Assembly (NCBI RefSeq): GCF_003171515.1
Contig: NC_089396.1
Location: forward strand, 1,612,001-1,676,000
Direction of reading: 5' to 3'
Length of the DNA stretch: 64,000 nt
From: Pyrenophora tritici-repentis
Taxonomy: Eukaryota; Ascomycota; Dothideomycetes; Pleosporales; Pleosporaceae
Both the position numbers and the translations under genes were made by a program. Each line of letters opens with the position of its first letter. Position 1 is the stretch's first letter. Shown here piece by piece: positions 21,967-31,583 of the stretch. The notes beneath the pieces were generated by a model. It did no database searches and had not been told where the DNA came from. It saw only the letters and a list, made by a program, of their open reading frames with translations.

Positions 21967-24900
21967 TCACTCGTCATAGAAGGAGTTCGTTACCTTCACG
22001 AAGGTCTCGAACTCTTGTGGCTGGTCTATTAATTGCGCGAGGTACGCTAGGCCTTCCTGTCTTGTGCGAGGGGGCACGATGGGGCGTAGAGGCCACTTCT
22101 TGAAGTGTGTTGTGGCTCTCTTGCAGAACACTAGGTGTTCTGGCGTCTTGGGCCTGCCGCATAGGCAATTCGAGGTATCCTCGTGGTTGAATTTTCGGTG
22201 GTACCATTCAAAGTCGCCATGCGTTGAGCGTATCATAAGGACTTTCGCGAGTATCCTTCGGAGTAGCCATAGCGCTGCGGGCGTGCGCCTAGTATCGTAT
22301 GGCAGCTGCCATTGCGTGTACCATGCTGATAGCCTACTGCTCTTATCCTTCCACCAAGTGTCCCTTGTATGTTCGAGGAGGCGGCGGCCTACTGTTCGTA
22401 TACCGGATCTTGTGGGGGAGGCGGCCATGCCGTATGGCTGGTGCGGGTCTTTGGCCTCGTTGTCAGCCAGCTGGTCGGCGAGTTCGTTTCCAACAATCTT
22501 CATGTGTCCCGGCGCCCACCGCGTTTTCACGTTGTAGGCCTCCATAGCTCCATGGATTTGGAGGAACGCCCATTGGGAGGAGGTAGGGGCGGTTCCGCGT
22601 ATGCCCCATATTACCGAAGTGCTGTCTATGCAAAGTACGATCTCCCTCTGGCTAGGCAGTGAGAGTTGTAGTGCGTGTTTGAGTCCTCTGCACGCGCCTA
22701 TAGCCTCCGCATCGAAGACGTGGCTAAGGGCATTTAGTGAACCTTGTCCAGTCGCCACGGCGGCCTGGCCCTGGTATATAGCGTACCCGTAAGTGACCAC
22801 CCTTGTACCGTTGATTTGTTGTTCAGACCCGTCTGAGAAGACAGTGATTGTCTCCTGTCCAAGAGACTCCCACCAGATGGTGAAATTCTGGGCAGCAATG
22901 TCCTTTCCTTGCCCTTGCGTTGGATCCTGCCTCGACCCGTCTGAAAAGTGAGGGCTGGCTAGGACGTTTCGGGGTGTGGCGGGTAGCAGTTGTGCTACGC
23001 GCTGAACCTTCGATCTTGGTATCCGTCGGTTGCCCGCTGCGCGTCCTCGTATGACTAGTGGCAGTGTAGTTCTATTAGTAAGTGGGTGCTTGTCGTCTAT
23101 CGTGCGTAGGTGAACCGCAAAGCGGAGCTTAGCCTCCTCCAGCGCCACCTGTGCCGACGGCATCGCAGCTTCTCTTAGCAGTACTGCGTTTGGTGTTGTC
23201 CTCCACGCAGGGAGGATTGCCTTCGTGGCTGCTACTAGTGCCTGATCTATCGTGGTTAGGTGCCAGCCTACCCTAGTGCTGACCGTGGGTTTACGGGAAA
23301 CCCTTGCAATTCGTGGGTTCTTCGTCCTGCCCTCGTACCATGTTTCGGCTCCGTATAGTAGTATGGGCAGGATACATGTTATGGCTGCCTTGCGTAGCGA
23401 TCCTGCTGGAGGGCCGTGGGCTGTGTTGGCGAGGCTCCGGAGATGGTTCGCTACTTTCCTAGCTTGCGCCGCCCTTTCTGCGACGTGCTTCTTGAAAGTT
23501 AGTCCCCTATCAAACCACACCCCAAGCCAGCGCAGCGCTGTCTGGCTTCCCCCCTGCGCAGGGGCTATAGGGTGAATTGTTTGATCTTCCAATTGGATTG
23601 GCGGCGCATGTAGTCCTTTCTGGCGCGTGAGGTGGATCAGCTCCCGTTTCTCTGGTGCAAACGTGATCTTGTTCGCAGCTCCCCATTCATTGATAGATTT
23701 GAGGTCCTCTGCTAGCAGTGCGACGTTCTCGTCTAAAGAGTGGGAGACCCGGTATAGGTTGATGTCGTCGGCATACCCGAACCGGAGTTTTCGGTCCTGG
23801 TTGAGTAGTTCAGCTAGGTATAGGGTGTATAGGACCGGTGATAGCGGCGATCCCTGCGGGGTGCCGCAGGCCACTCGATGTACAGGTGTAGTGACATTGC
23901 CTAGGCGTACTCGCACCCTCCTTTCCGACAGGAAGTTCTGGATAAATTTCCGGAGTAGGGGTGGCCACCCTTGTTGCCGCATTCGGTGTAGTAGCCTGTT
24001 TTTCAGTAGCGCGTCAAACGCCCCTTGGACGTCTAACGTGAGCATAGAGACATGCTCGTGTCTTGACCAAGCCATCTCCACGTCGTGTGTGAATGCGGTC
24101 GCCAGGTCCATCGCAGAGCGTTTTGGCAGCGCTCCACCGTGCTGTGGGCTTAGGATGTCAAAAGCCATAGCTGTGTGTGCTATGCGCCTTGCTATGATAC
24201 GCTCGAGTCCCTTCCCTAGACAGGACGATAGGGCAATTGGTCTCATTGATCTGGGTGAGGACTTATCCTTCTTCCCGACTTTGGGTATCATGGCCACTTC
24301 TACCGTCTTCCAGGCGGCTGGGTAGTGGCCTTGTTCCATGCACGCCCGGTAGATGCCTAGCACTAGGTGTCTAATGTGTTCCCAGCATGCCTTTAGGAGT
24401 CGGACGGTCACCTGATCGGGTCCTGGGGAGGTGCTAGATACTCCAATCACGTAGCGTTCAGTCTCCTCCATCGATATGTATGTGTCCCATGGTAGTGGCG
24501 TGGTTTGCGGGTCGTTGTCAAGAGGCGGTGGTTCTAGGAGGTCGTCCTCCGCCGAAAAACGGTCGAGGATTGCCTCTCTAAGTGCCTCAGCTTTCTCGAG
24601 TGGTGCTGTGATTGTCCTACCTTCGATTACAAGTGGGGTGTCCCGTTGGTCGAATGATAGTTTATGCCAGCCTACTAGCTTGTATAGATCTTTGTCGTTA
24701 TTACAGCCGTCTATGCGCTGCTGCCAGTACGTTCTCTTGGCTTTTCGTACCGTAGCTAGGAACGCACGGGTGGCTTCTGAGGGGGATTGGCCATAGTCCG
24801 ACTTTTCCTGGATATGCCGCTTATACGCCACTCTACAGTCCTCTGTCCACCATGGGGCGGAGTGGCCTTTTTCTCTATTTGGTGTTCCCGCCGCGTGCAT

Positions 24901-25062
24901 TGCATCTCCTATAGCTTGGGTGATTCTAGCTATGCTTGCGTCGATTACGTCCGCTGGGGCGCTATTGCTAATTGGCTGTACGCCTACTGTGTAGAGTTGA
25001 ACTAGCCCGGCAAACCTATCTATGTTTCTCTCGTGGACCCGGTAGTGATGCTGTTCTAGCAC
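21967..25062 (-). CDS. LINE copy 2 reverse transcriptase-RNase H, open frame
   Basis: An uninterrupted frame of 1031 codons, starting at a GTG context (LEQHHYRVHERN...). There is no ATG at this point, so it is probably expressed as a continuation of the endonuclease frame. It contains RT motifs (PIALSSCLGKGLERI, LDVQGAFDAL, GTPQGSPLSPVLY, FGYADDINLY), a connecting region, RNase H (VFSDGSEQ, VFDAEAIGACRG, LCIDSTSV, WAPGHMKIVGNELAD) and a C-terminal CLCG...EHLVFC zinc-like motif. Because copy 1 is frameshifted, this is the only copy in the window with a continuous RT-RNase H frame. Confidence 0.9.
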   Translation of the reverse strand: MLEQHHYRVHERNIDRFAGLVQLYTVGVQPISNSAPADVIDASIARITQAIGDAMHAAGTPNREKGHSAPWWTEDCRVAYKRHIQEKSDYGQSPSEATRAFLATVRKAKRTYWQQRIDGCNNDKDLYKLVGWHKLSFDQRDTPLVIEGRTITAPLEKAEALREAILDRFSAEDDLLEPPPLDNDPQTTPLPWDTYISMEETERYVIGVSSTSPGPDQVTVRLLKACWEHIRHLVLGIYRACMEQGHYPAAWKTVEVAMIPKVGKKDKSSPRSMRPIALSSCLGKGLERIIARRIAHTAMAFDILSPQHGGALPKRSAMDLATAFTHDVEMAWSRHEHVSMLTLDVQGAFDALLKNRLLHRMRQQGWPPLLRKFIQNFLSERRVRVRLGNVTTPVHRVACGTPQGSPLSPVLYTLYLAELLNQDRKLRFGYADDINLYRVSHSLDENVALLAEDLKSINEWGAANKITFAPEKRELIHLTRQKGLHAPPIQLEDQTIHPIAPAQGGSQTALRWLGVWFDRGLTFKKHVAERAAQARKVANHLRSLANTAHGPPAGSLRKAAITCILPILLYGAETWYEGRTKNPRIARVSRKPTVSTRVGWHLTTIDQALVAATKAILPAWRTTPNAVLLREAAMPSAQVALEEAKLRFAVHLRTIDDKHPLTNRTTLPLVIRGRAAGNRRIPRSKVQRVAQLLPATPRNVLASPHFSDGSRQDPTQGQGKDIAAQNFTIWWESLGQETITVFSDGSEQQINGTRVVTYGYAIYQGQAAVATGQGSLNALSHVFDAEAIGACRGLKHALQLSLPSQREIVLCIDSTSVIWGIRGTAPTSSQWAFLQIHGAMEAYNVKTRWAPGHMKIVGNELADQLADNEAKDPHQPYGMAASPTRSGIRTVGRRLLEHTRDTWWKDKSSRLSAWYTQWQLPYDTRRTPAALWLLRRILAKVLMIRSTHGDFEWYHRKFNHEDTSNCLCGRPKTPEHLVFCKRATTHFKKWPLRPIVPPRTRQEGLAYLAQLIDQPQEFETFVKVTNSFYDE

Positions 25063-25775
25063 CGCTCTCCCTCGGCTTGGAAGGACACAGTCACTAGGGT
25101 GAAATGGTCTGACCCTGTATACATATCTTCGCGGACTGTCGTTCTAGCGAAGGGTATATTTGAGAAGGATACGTCTAGCACGTGTCCCGCCCGATGTGTT
25201 GGGTTACCTGCCTCGCCGATGTAGGGTATGTCGTTCTGAGTGGCCCAGCGGGCGATCTCTGCCCCCCTATTGGCCGACGTGGAGCCGGGCTCAAAAAGTT
25301 CATGGCGGGCGTTTAAGTCACCCCCTATAAGGCAGTTACGGGGTGGCGTTAAAGCTGTGAGGTATTGAAATGTCGAGTCATTCTGTGGCTGCCTATAAAC
25401 ATTCAATATGCGGTAGCCGTTGGCCTCGATCCATAGCACATCCCGGCTGATGCGTGGGTGTATAAGAGTAGCCCTTATATTTGGGCTCTTACGGGTATAG
25501 GTGAGCACCCGTGGTCGGTCAGTTCCCCACGTTGTGGGGTTGTTCCAGCTTATCACTGGCGATATCATATGGAATCCTGGGTGTGTAGAGGTCCGGGTTC
25601 CAGTGAGAGTAAAGGGTTCTTGGATGCATACTATGTCTATGTCTGCTTCCCATGCACGTTCTAAGGCTGTAATGTGGCAAGGCGAGCTTCTGGCCACATT
25701 CACCCAGCATACCTGCATTTGTCTGTGTCGGTGTGGCGTGGTTTCGCCGGGTGAATTTGCGGGTTGTGCCCTCAT
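25056..25775 (-). CDS. LINE copy 2 AP-like endonuclease
   Basis: 239 codons from the ATG overlapping the ORF1 stop (TAATG). Motifs IQEP, GGDLNARH, HVLDVSFSN and GSDHFTLV mark the LINE endonuclease of the exonuclease-endonuclease-phosphatase family. It ends in a stop overlapping the start of the RT frame by 7 nt, in a different frame; the same break is present in copy 1. Confidence 0.88.
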   Translation of the reverse strand: MRAQPANSPGETTPHRHRQMQVCWVNVARSSPCHITALERAWEADIDIVCIQEPFTLTGTRTSTHPGFHMISPVISWNNPTTWGTDRPRVLTYTRKSPNIRATLIHPRISRDVLWIEANGYRILNVYRQPQNDSTFQYLTALTPPRNCLIGGDLNARHELFEPGSTSANRGAEIARWATQNDIPYIGEAGNPTHRAGHVLDVSFSNIPFARTTVREDMYTGSDHFTLVTVSFQAEGERC

Positions 25776-27443
25776 TACGCACTAGATCCGAGGCTCATTT
25801 CAGTGTCAGCGTGCTCAGACGATGACGTATTAGGGTCTTGGTCAGCGGTGCTAGGCTGCACGCTTCTAGCAGACATTCGCGCTAGGTTGAGGTCTTGCGT
25901 AGTTGCAGCTGTTCTCTTAGACCTCCTAGTCCCTAGGGTGGTTGCGGGCTCTCTAACAGTGGCTGTGTTTAGGTTGTTTACGTCTTGTCGGCTTCTTTTA
26001 CTTGCGTCCGTAGGTGTTCCCACAGGCTCAGTAGTATTAGCTATGTCGCCGTCCGTGATTTCAATGGAGGTTTCGACCGTGCTGCCTGTCTGTCTTCCTC
26101 TAGCTGGCTGCATTGCCTCAGAAGCACGGTCACCCGCCTCCCTAATGACTTTTAGTTCCCCCTTTGTGGGTTGGATGAGTCGGCCGTTCGCCCTCGTTGG
26201 GGCTGCTGGGCACTTGTCGTGGGTTGCTGGAAATGGGCCGTGGCAGTTGGCGCACTTTGGTGTGTCTTTGCATTGTTCTCCGTGTGGTCCCTGGTGAGTT
26301 GCCGTTGTTTTGCTGCATGTCGTGCAGCGGGCTGGCCTTGTGCAGCGGCTGGTTTTGCAGTACCCTAGGCAGCCTGGGTCGTGCAGCATTGCAGGTGAGT
26401 TCTTCTTTATCTCGTGCGCGTAGTCGCCCGTCCCAAATAGGCGAAACGATCGTACGGGTCTGGTGAAAGATATAATCCAGGTTGTCCTTCCCTCCGTGGG
26501 TCCATGTCTGGAGGGCCGGCAGCTCGCCGGTTCGATCCCTGTCTGGGACAGAGCTTCGCTGACTATATCGTCTATTGTGGTGGGTATACTTTCCCCTGTG
26601 ATAGTGCGGTATGAGCTTTCTACGCCCTGGACTGCATAGTTCACCCATCGTTCAGGTAGTCTTGCGCTCTCGCCCTCTACCGCTCGGATCATAAGTTCGC
26701 GATTCTCCTGCCCCATAAGCAGGGCCTTGATTTTGTCGTTGCGGGGCGTAATCGCCCAGCCAGTCTTGATATGTTTTGCCGTAGGTATGTCGGAGGGGGT
26801 AATTTCCTTGATCGCCTTTACAATAGCCATGCGGGCCGCAAATGGTGATGCCCGTTGGAGCCGAGCCTCCGCTCCAACCGCTATAAGGATGCGGTTGTCA
26901 GTGTTTAGAGGTCGCCTAGGAGTTTGAGCTAGCTGCTTTGGGGCAGCCGTGGCCGCTTTCGTCGTAGCGGCCCCCTTGCTGGGGGGTTGGATTTTTTGGG
27001 GTCCTAGCTACGTCCGCCCAGGAGCGGTGCGTAGTGTCAGAGTCGCTCCCCGAGTTTGGGGGCGTGATTAGGGGCGTGATTAGGGAGGTGTCAATAGCCC
27101 TTAGCACCTTCTGTTGGAGGTCCTTAGCCACACGGGCTCCGTCTGGGTCGGTGTACTTCCCAAGGCATCTGTCGACAGCTGTCGCTAGATCCGTTATGAT
27201 GGAGTGGCGAAGGTTTGTAGCTTTCTGGGCTGCCTGAATCCGCTGGCGGACCGCTTCAGAGACAGCTTGATTGTAGGAAGTGGGCGCAGTGCTACCGATG
27301 GGAGGTTCAGCACGAGTATGTGCTCGCTGCCTCCTCTTGTTGCCGCGCAGGTCAGTATTAATAGGGCTCTCAGGCTCCTCTGATCGTGTATGGGGGGGTT
27401 GGGCACTCCGTGGCGCCCTCTCTGGCGTTTCTACATTAGCCAT
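25775..27443 (-). pseudogene. LINE copy 2 ORF1 (gag-like), same frameshift as copy 1
   Basis: ATG at 27441-27443 (MANVETPERAP). The first frame ends at 26916 and the second, with the CCHC fingers, runs to 25775. The frame switch sits at the T6 run 26992-26997, the complement of the A6 run in copy 1. Confidence 0.85.
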
Positions 27444-27575
27444 TCTAACCACCTCCGCGAGAGCAGAAGCTGGTTATTTAGCTAAGGTAGTTACAGGCCG
27501 CCGTGCCGTTAAAATGATATAAAAATCGTATAATTTTGTAAGGGTCCCAAATTCCTCAAAAGTTGGTGTTCGGTG

Positions 27576-27589
27576 CATTCGAGTTGGGT
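27576..27589. repeat. Target-site duplication, left of LINE copy 3
   Basis: CATTCGAGTTGGGT, identical to 28289-28302. It is also the 5' flank of copy 2. Confidence 0.9.
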
Positions 27590-27896
27590 TGATGTTGATG
27601 TTGATTATGGTTTAACGCCCTATCTGTAACCTCCCATAGGGTATTCGGGCGGGTCCCGCCGTGGTCTTATAGTGCTGTCGCACTTGCCTCGTGGAACCTA
27701 TTCCTAGGTGTTTTGTATCTAAGGGGAGTGATGTCCTGCCTATATACATGTTCGTGAAAAGGACTCCCGCCATTTGAAGCCGTTTTCCTACAATATTCTA
27801 GTATTTCGTGGCTTGCGCCTTTGATCGATGCAGTACAATAACTGCTTTTTAGAGAGAGAAACGAAAAAGTAACAAGAGGCAATTTAAGATACAATG

Positions 27897-27959
27897 TGTT
27901 AGAAAGGTATCTATACCAATCAACGCAGTGGCAAAGAGTGTTCACTTTTTGTCTCAACA
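27897..27959 (+). repeat. TRIM 5' LTR
   Basis: 63 bp, identical to 28195-28257. Confidence 0.88.
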
Positions 27960-27971
27960 GGTTATGAGCCC
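27960..27971 (+). other. TRIM primer-binding site, half-tRNA initiator Met
   Basis: GGTTATGAGCCC is an exact 12-nt complement of the initiator tRNA-Met anticodon stem-loop as known from yeast. Its position immediately after the LTR sets the element's orientation as plus. Confidence 0.75.
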
Positions 27972-28039
27972 GGGGCCGCTTTCAGCGCATCAGCAGGTTC
28001 GTGATGGACTGCTTGTTGGGTGAGTGACCACAGCCGATT

Positions 28040-28147
28040 TGCCAGAGCAAGAGGGCCAGCGCCAAGCAGGGCCAGCGCCAGAGCTAGAGCAAGAGGGCCA
28101 GAGCAAGAGGGCCAGCGCCGAGTAGGGCCAGCGCCAGAGCCAGAGTC
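28040..28147 (+). repeat. TRIM internal degenerate tandem repeats
   Basis: Repeated units of the type AGAGCAAGAGGGCCAGCGCC in slightly varying form, GC-rich, filling the middle of the TRIM interior. Confidence 0.7.
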
Positions 28148-28194
28148 GCAAACCGCTCGCATTACTTTGTCCCCCTGCCTTGATTGCGGGGGTG

Positions 28195-28257
28195 TGTTAG
28201 AAAGGTATCTATACCAATCAACGCAGTGGCAAAGAGTGTTCACTTTTTGTCTCAACA
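28195..28257 (+). repeat. TRIM 3' LTR
   Basis: 63 bp, identical to the 5' LTR, followed by the duplication CAATG. Confidence 0.88.
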
Positions 28258-28288
28258 CAATGAAAGTTTTAAAAGAGAGCGTGTGGGT

Positions 28289-28302
28289 CATTCGAGTTGG
28301 GT
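28289..28302. repeat. Target-site duplication, right of LINE copy 3
   Basis: CATTCGAGTTGGGT, identical to 27576-27589. It marks the right edge of the whole nested cluster. Confidence 0.9.
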
Positions 28303-30224
28303 GAACGTGCCTTGGGCTCTCTTGCGTGAATCTGAGACACCTAAATATGACCACATTTTGGTACTATGCCCACTTCGAATAATGGTGGTCGGCACTCTCA
28401 TGATACTCTCTCAACGAGTGGCGGGAGGGTATCAAGCCCAGAGTCGAGTTAGCGCAGCGAGTTTCTCATAGCGCCTCGGTATGTGCGACGCATCTTTGCT
28501 TGCCATATACGAACGGGCCATATATGACGATCAGCGACTCGCAAGGTAAGCCTTTTACTGCCGCAAAGTCAAGAACTCAAGGACTTCCGTATCTAGTAGC
28601 ACCAGTGTAGAAAAGCTCGGGGCTGTTCCCATCATGCCATACCTCTCGCCATAGTCTAGGTGTCGAGACTACTACTACTATTGGGTCGATTTCCAGCCCA
28701 GGGCTTTGAAGTATGGATGCAGAGCATAGCGCGTCGATAGTGATGGCGTGGTGGGAGACAGGCACATCCGAGACAAGATGAGCGTCCGCTACAAAATAGG
28801 TGTCCTCCATGGGTGCGCGGAATAGCATCCAGTGATCGAGACGAGCGGCGGAGGACAATGCCCACACCCGCCACCAACGCCTCATGGCCGCATATAGTAA
28901 CGGTGCCAGCTGCACTCGGCCCGAAGCCTCGCCTTTCGCTGCCGCCATTCCTGTACGCATTTTCAAGCGGTACGACCATCTCCCTGCCCATCGAACAACT
29001 TCGCAAAGAATAAAGTGTCAAAAATCGTCGACATTGTCCCAACAAGATTGGGTACGGCCTCTACACTGCACCTTAGCTTCTAATCAAGATCTATTGAGAC
29101 CATGCATTTACTAGCAGCACGTGTCCCCCTGGTATGTTAAGCCAACTGGCAAGTTACTCGAAGTTTTTGCAAATATGTCGCTCCTTTCTCGTTACGTTAG
29201 GAATTGATACAGATCCTCTAACTGATCTATCAAAATGTTGTGATTGTCTCAACCGGCACTGGTTTTCTACGTAAGCCGCATCGTAGCGCGAGCCCGAAGG
29301 AGGTGCTAAAAATAGTGTTCTGATGGAGATGATTGTCGGGTTGGGTGGGTGAGATGCGAGAGATTCCAATGTACCGGCGCCGGTACCTAGCAGGTGATTA
29401 TGTAATGGCGCACGGGTCGGCCCCTAGCCGAACCAGCTCCAAACAGGAACAGGCCTCTTCTCGGCAAACCTGCCGGCTACAGGTGGTTCTATGGACTATC
29501 TTTATCAACACCTATCACATCCCTTTTCAGTGACGCATGAGAACCAGGCGTAAGGCTGCGCCGACTGCGAGAAATGCCACGAATTCCTTCATCAAGACCA
29601 TAGCTCCTTTGCCATTGTCTAGTAGAACCAAGAAGAGAAGTCTACATAGCGGCCAGTTGTTTTCCAAAGAAGCCCTGGGATACCTTTTTTTTCTAATTAC
29701 CCGACCTCAATCAACTAGTAGGAAGGTGTTCGATTCAGTCTATTATTAATTGACCAGCGATAAGGCTGAAGCACTACAACTGCTTCTCTGCCATGAGTCT
29801 CGATTCAGATCGTCAATGTCTGGCAAGGTTTAGAACGTAGTTATGCCGTCGAGTATAATTTGATCAATTAGTAGCAATCTTTCCATGCGGTTTCACCCGA
29901 ATCATCGTATTTCTCTAGGCAGTTTGCTTCTCATCAGGTACAAGCTTTTCCTGTGTCTTCACTCTCTGTGTAAGGAACCTACCGTTATGAGACATCAGGC
30001 ATGTTTGCATCGGTGAATGTTTGGCGCAGTGGCGGTCGTGCTTGAGTGTCACAGACGCATTTGTTGTGGGAACTGACGTCATTTCTCGCGTACCTGCATT
30101 AGGTACCCCCTCTCCGTCATCGAAGTCTACCATACCATGATTCTTCGTCTCCCACGCTTCAGCTGCTCCCTCCAAATTGCCAAACCCTGAACAAATCTCG
30201 GGAGACTTTTATTACAACTCCGCC
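28303..30224. other. Intergenic region with unresolved open frames
   Basis: The first ~170 bp may be the right part of a frame interrupted by the LINEs. Two overlapping minus-strand frames around 28577-29045 look partly protein-like but match nothing I know. The rest is non-coding as far as I can see; 30100-30224 is the upstream region of the kelch gene. Confidence 0.4.
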
Positions 30225-31583
30225 ATGGCCGAAATTGCAGCAGGCGCGTACATCGCGGCAGAGGTCGTTGAACACACTGCAGAGGCGGGCTACGCCGCTT
30301 ACATCGTCTCCAAGCCGACACTGCCTCTCAAAGTCACATTCACGCGCATGGCTACAGCTTTGGGGGACTCATCAGAGTACGTCCTCGATTAATCACGTTA
30401 TTTGGATAAGCTGACCTTCAGGCGCTCGTTGGCGCGCTCTAATCATACAGTCACGGTGATCAGCAACAAAGCTTACATATTCGGTGGCGTTACAGAGGGC
30501 AATGTTCTCTCCAGCAACGATGTGCATATCGTAACTCTTGAGCATTCCGGAAAGCCAGAGATGGATTACAGTATGATACCAGCATTGCCAGCAGCTGAGG
30601 GCGAGCAGACACCGCCAGCAAGATCGGACCACGCAGCTTGCGCTTTCCATGGAAACATCGCCGTTTATGGAGGTGGCGATGTGAATGGTAAGCTCTTAGC
30701 GGAGGATTCCTCGATGTGGCTATTCAGTCCGGAGAGGAGAAATTGGGATCTTCTTCGGTCATCCAAGGGTGATGTGGGTACTGGTAATATTGGTCCAGGC
30801 CCACGTCGCAAGGCACAGTTGTTTGCTAATGAGCAACATCTACTTTTGTTTGGGGGTATTGATGGCTCCGGAGATAATGCTTCGGACCTGTGGCAGTTTG
30901 ATATCGCTACACGCTATTGGACCCAGCTTCCCACCGCTCCAGTTGCGACATCTAATGCGACGTTAGCAAACGGTCAGTTGTGGTTGATATCGGGATCCGA
31001 CCCTATGAGCAGTCAACTTCATCATATTAGTATCTCTTCAGCGAGCGAAGAGAGGAAGTGGGAGTCGTTCACCTTCCCTACCAACCCGCTAGCGCCAGGA
31101 CCTCGTGCACGCCATGATGGAGCTCTATTGCCAGTGAGCACAGGATGGGGTCGCAACTACCTCGTCTACCTTCTTGGAGCCCGAGATAATTCCTCTCCAG
31201 AAGCACTAGCAGCGGAGCCCGAAGATCCAAAGCACTCGGATGACGTCACCCAGTTCAGTGACACTTGGGTCCTTCAGATTCCTTCGAGCGACTTGGAAGC
31301 GAAACCTTCCATGAGCCTGAAGAAAGCTATGAATCCTGCAAAGATCAAGGATGCGATCAGGTCTGCTGTTGGCGCCGACACTGGTCACTTATCTTGGGCA
31401 GAAGCCGTAGTACAGATACCATCGGTTAAGCAACTAGAAGACGAGGAGGGCAAGCTCCACCCAGGACCTAGAGCACTCTTCGGTGCAGATGTGATGGACA
31501 ACGGCAGCAGTGTAGTCTTCTGGGGTGGAGTGAATGCCAAGGGCGAGAGGGTCGGGGATGGATGGGTGGCGAAGTTTGAATAG
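30225..31583 (+). CDS. Kelch-repeat beta-propeller protein
   Basis: Exons 30225-30376 and 30422-31583 with a 45-nt intron (GTACGT...CTGACCTTCAG, phase 2), giving 437 aa. ATG 30225 is the only ATG giving an in-frame first exon. Several kelch blades are visible: AYIFGG near residue 66, AVYGGG near 126, LLLFGGIDGSG with a following LWQFDI near 185, LWLISG near 235, LVYLLGA near 290, and SVVFWGGVNAKGE near the end. The overall layout resembles fungal galactose-oxidase/kelch proteins of the Tea1 or nitrile-specifier type. There is no signal peptide, so it is probably cytosolic, and such propellers usually bind protein partners. The exact role is unknown. Confidence 0.88.

Larger units (their letters stand above)
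21540..27575 (-). mobile_element. Tad1/I-like LINE, copy 2 (right arm of palindrome)
   Basis: Same structure as copy 1 in reverse orientation, about 6.04 kb. Coding regions and the 3' UTR look identical to copy 1 except for one extra G in the RT region. The first ~110 bp differ at about six positions and the tails differ in their ATCAAC arrangement. The right flank is CATTCGAGTTGGGT (27576-27589). Confidence 0.95.
27897..28257 (+). mobile_element. TRIM-like mini LTR retrotransposon (361 bp)
   Basis: Two identical 63-bp direct repeats (TGTTAGAAAGG...GTCTCAACA, TG...CA ends) flank a 235-bp interior and are bounded by a perfect 5-bp duplication CAATG (27892-27896 and 28258-28262). Directly after the left repeat lies GGTTATGAGCCC, complementary to the anticodon arm of initiator tRNA-Met (GGGCUCAUAACC), the half-tRNA primer used by copia-type elements. 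A purine-rich tract (GATTGCGGGGGTG) precedes the right repeat. No coding capacity exists. All this fits a terminal-repeat retrotransposon in miniature moved by a copia element. Confidence 0.88.
27590..28288 (-). mobile_element. 5'-truncated LINE, copy 3, split by TRIM
   Basis: Only the 3' UTR end and ATCAAC tail of the same LINE family are present (27590-27891 and 28263-28288), with 14-bp duplications on both sides. It is truncated in the 3' UTR near the ACCCACACGCTCTC motif and differs from copies 1 and 2 at several bases, so it is an independent insertion. The TRIM element at 27897-28257 lies inside it. Confidence 0.9.

Noticed and set aside
23627..24325. Ser/Arg-rich 232-codon frame on the strand opposite the LINE RT, conserved in both arms
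   Set aside because: It is conserved only because the arms are identical; its composition is that of an antisense frame.
15492..27575. The LINE palindrome as a pure assembly artefact (hairpin read or duplicated contig end)
   Set aside because: The outer flanks differ, the first ~110 bp and the tails of the arms differ, and the duplication pattern fits two real insertions; confirmation with reads would still be decisive.
28577..29045. A minus-strand gene at 28.6-29.0 kb
   Set aside because: The two overlapping frames compete, and neither shows a domain, clear start context or introns.
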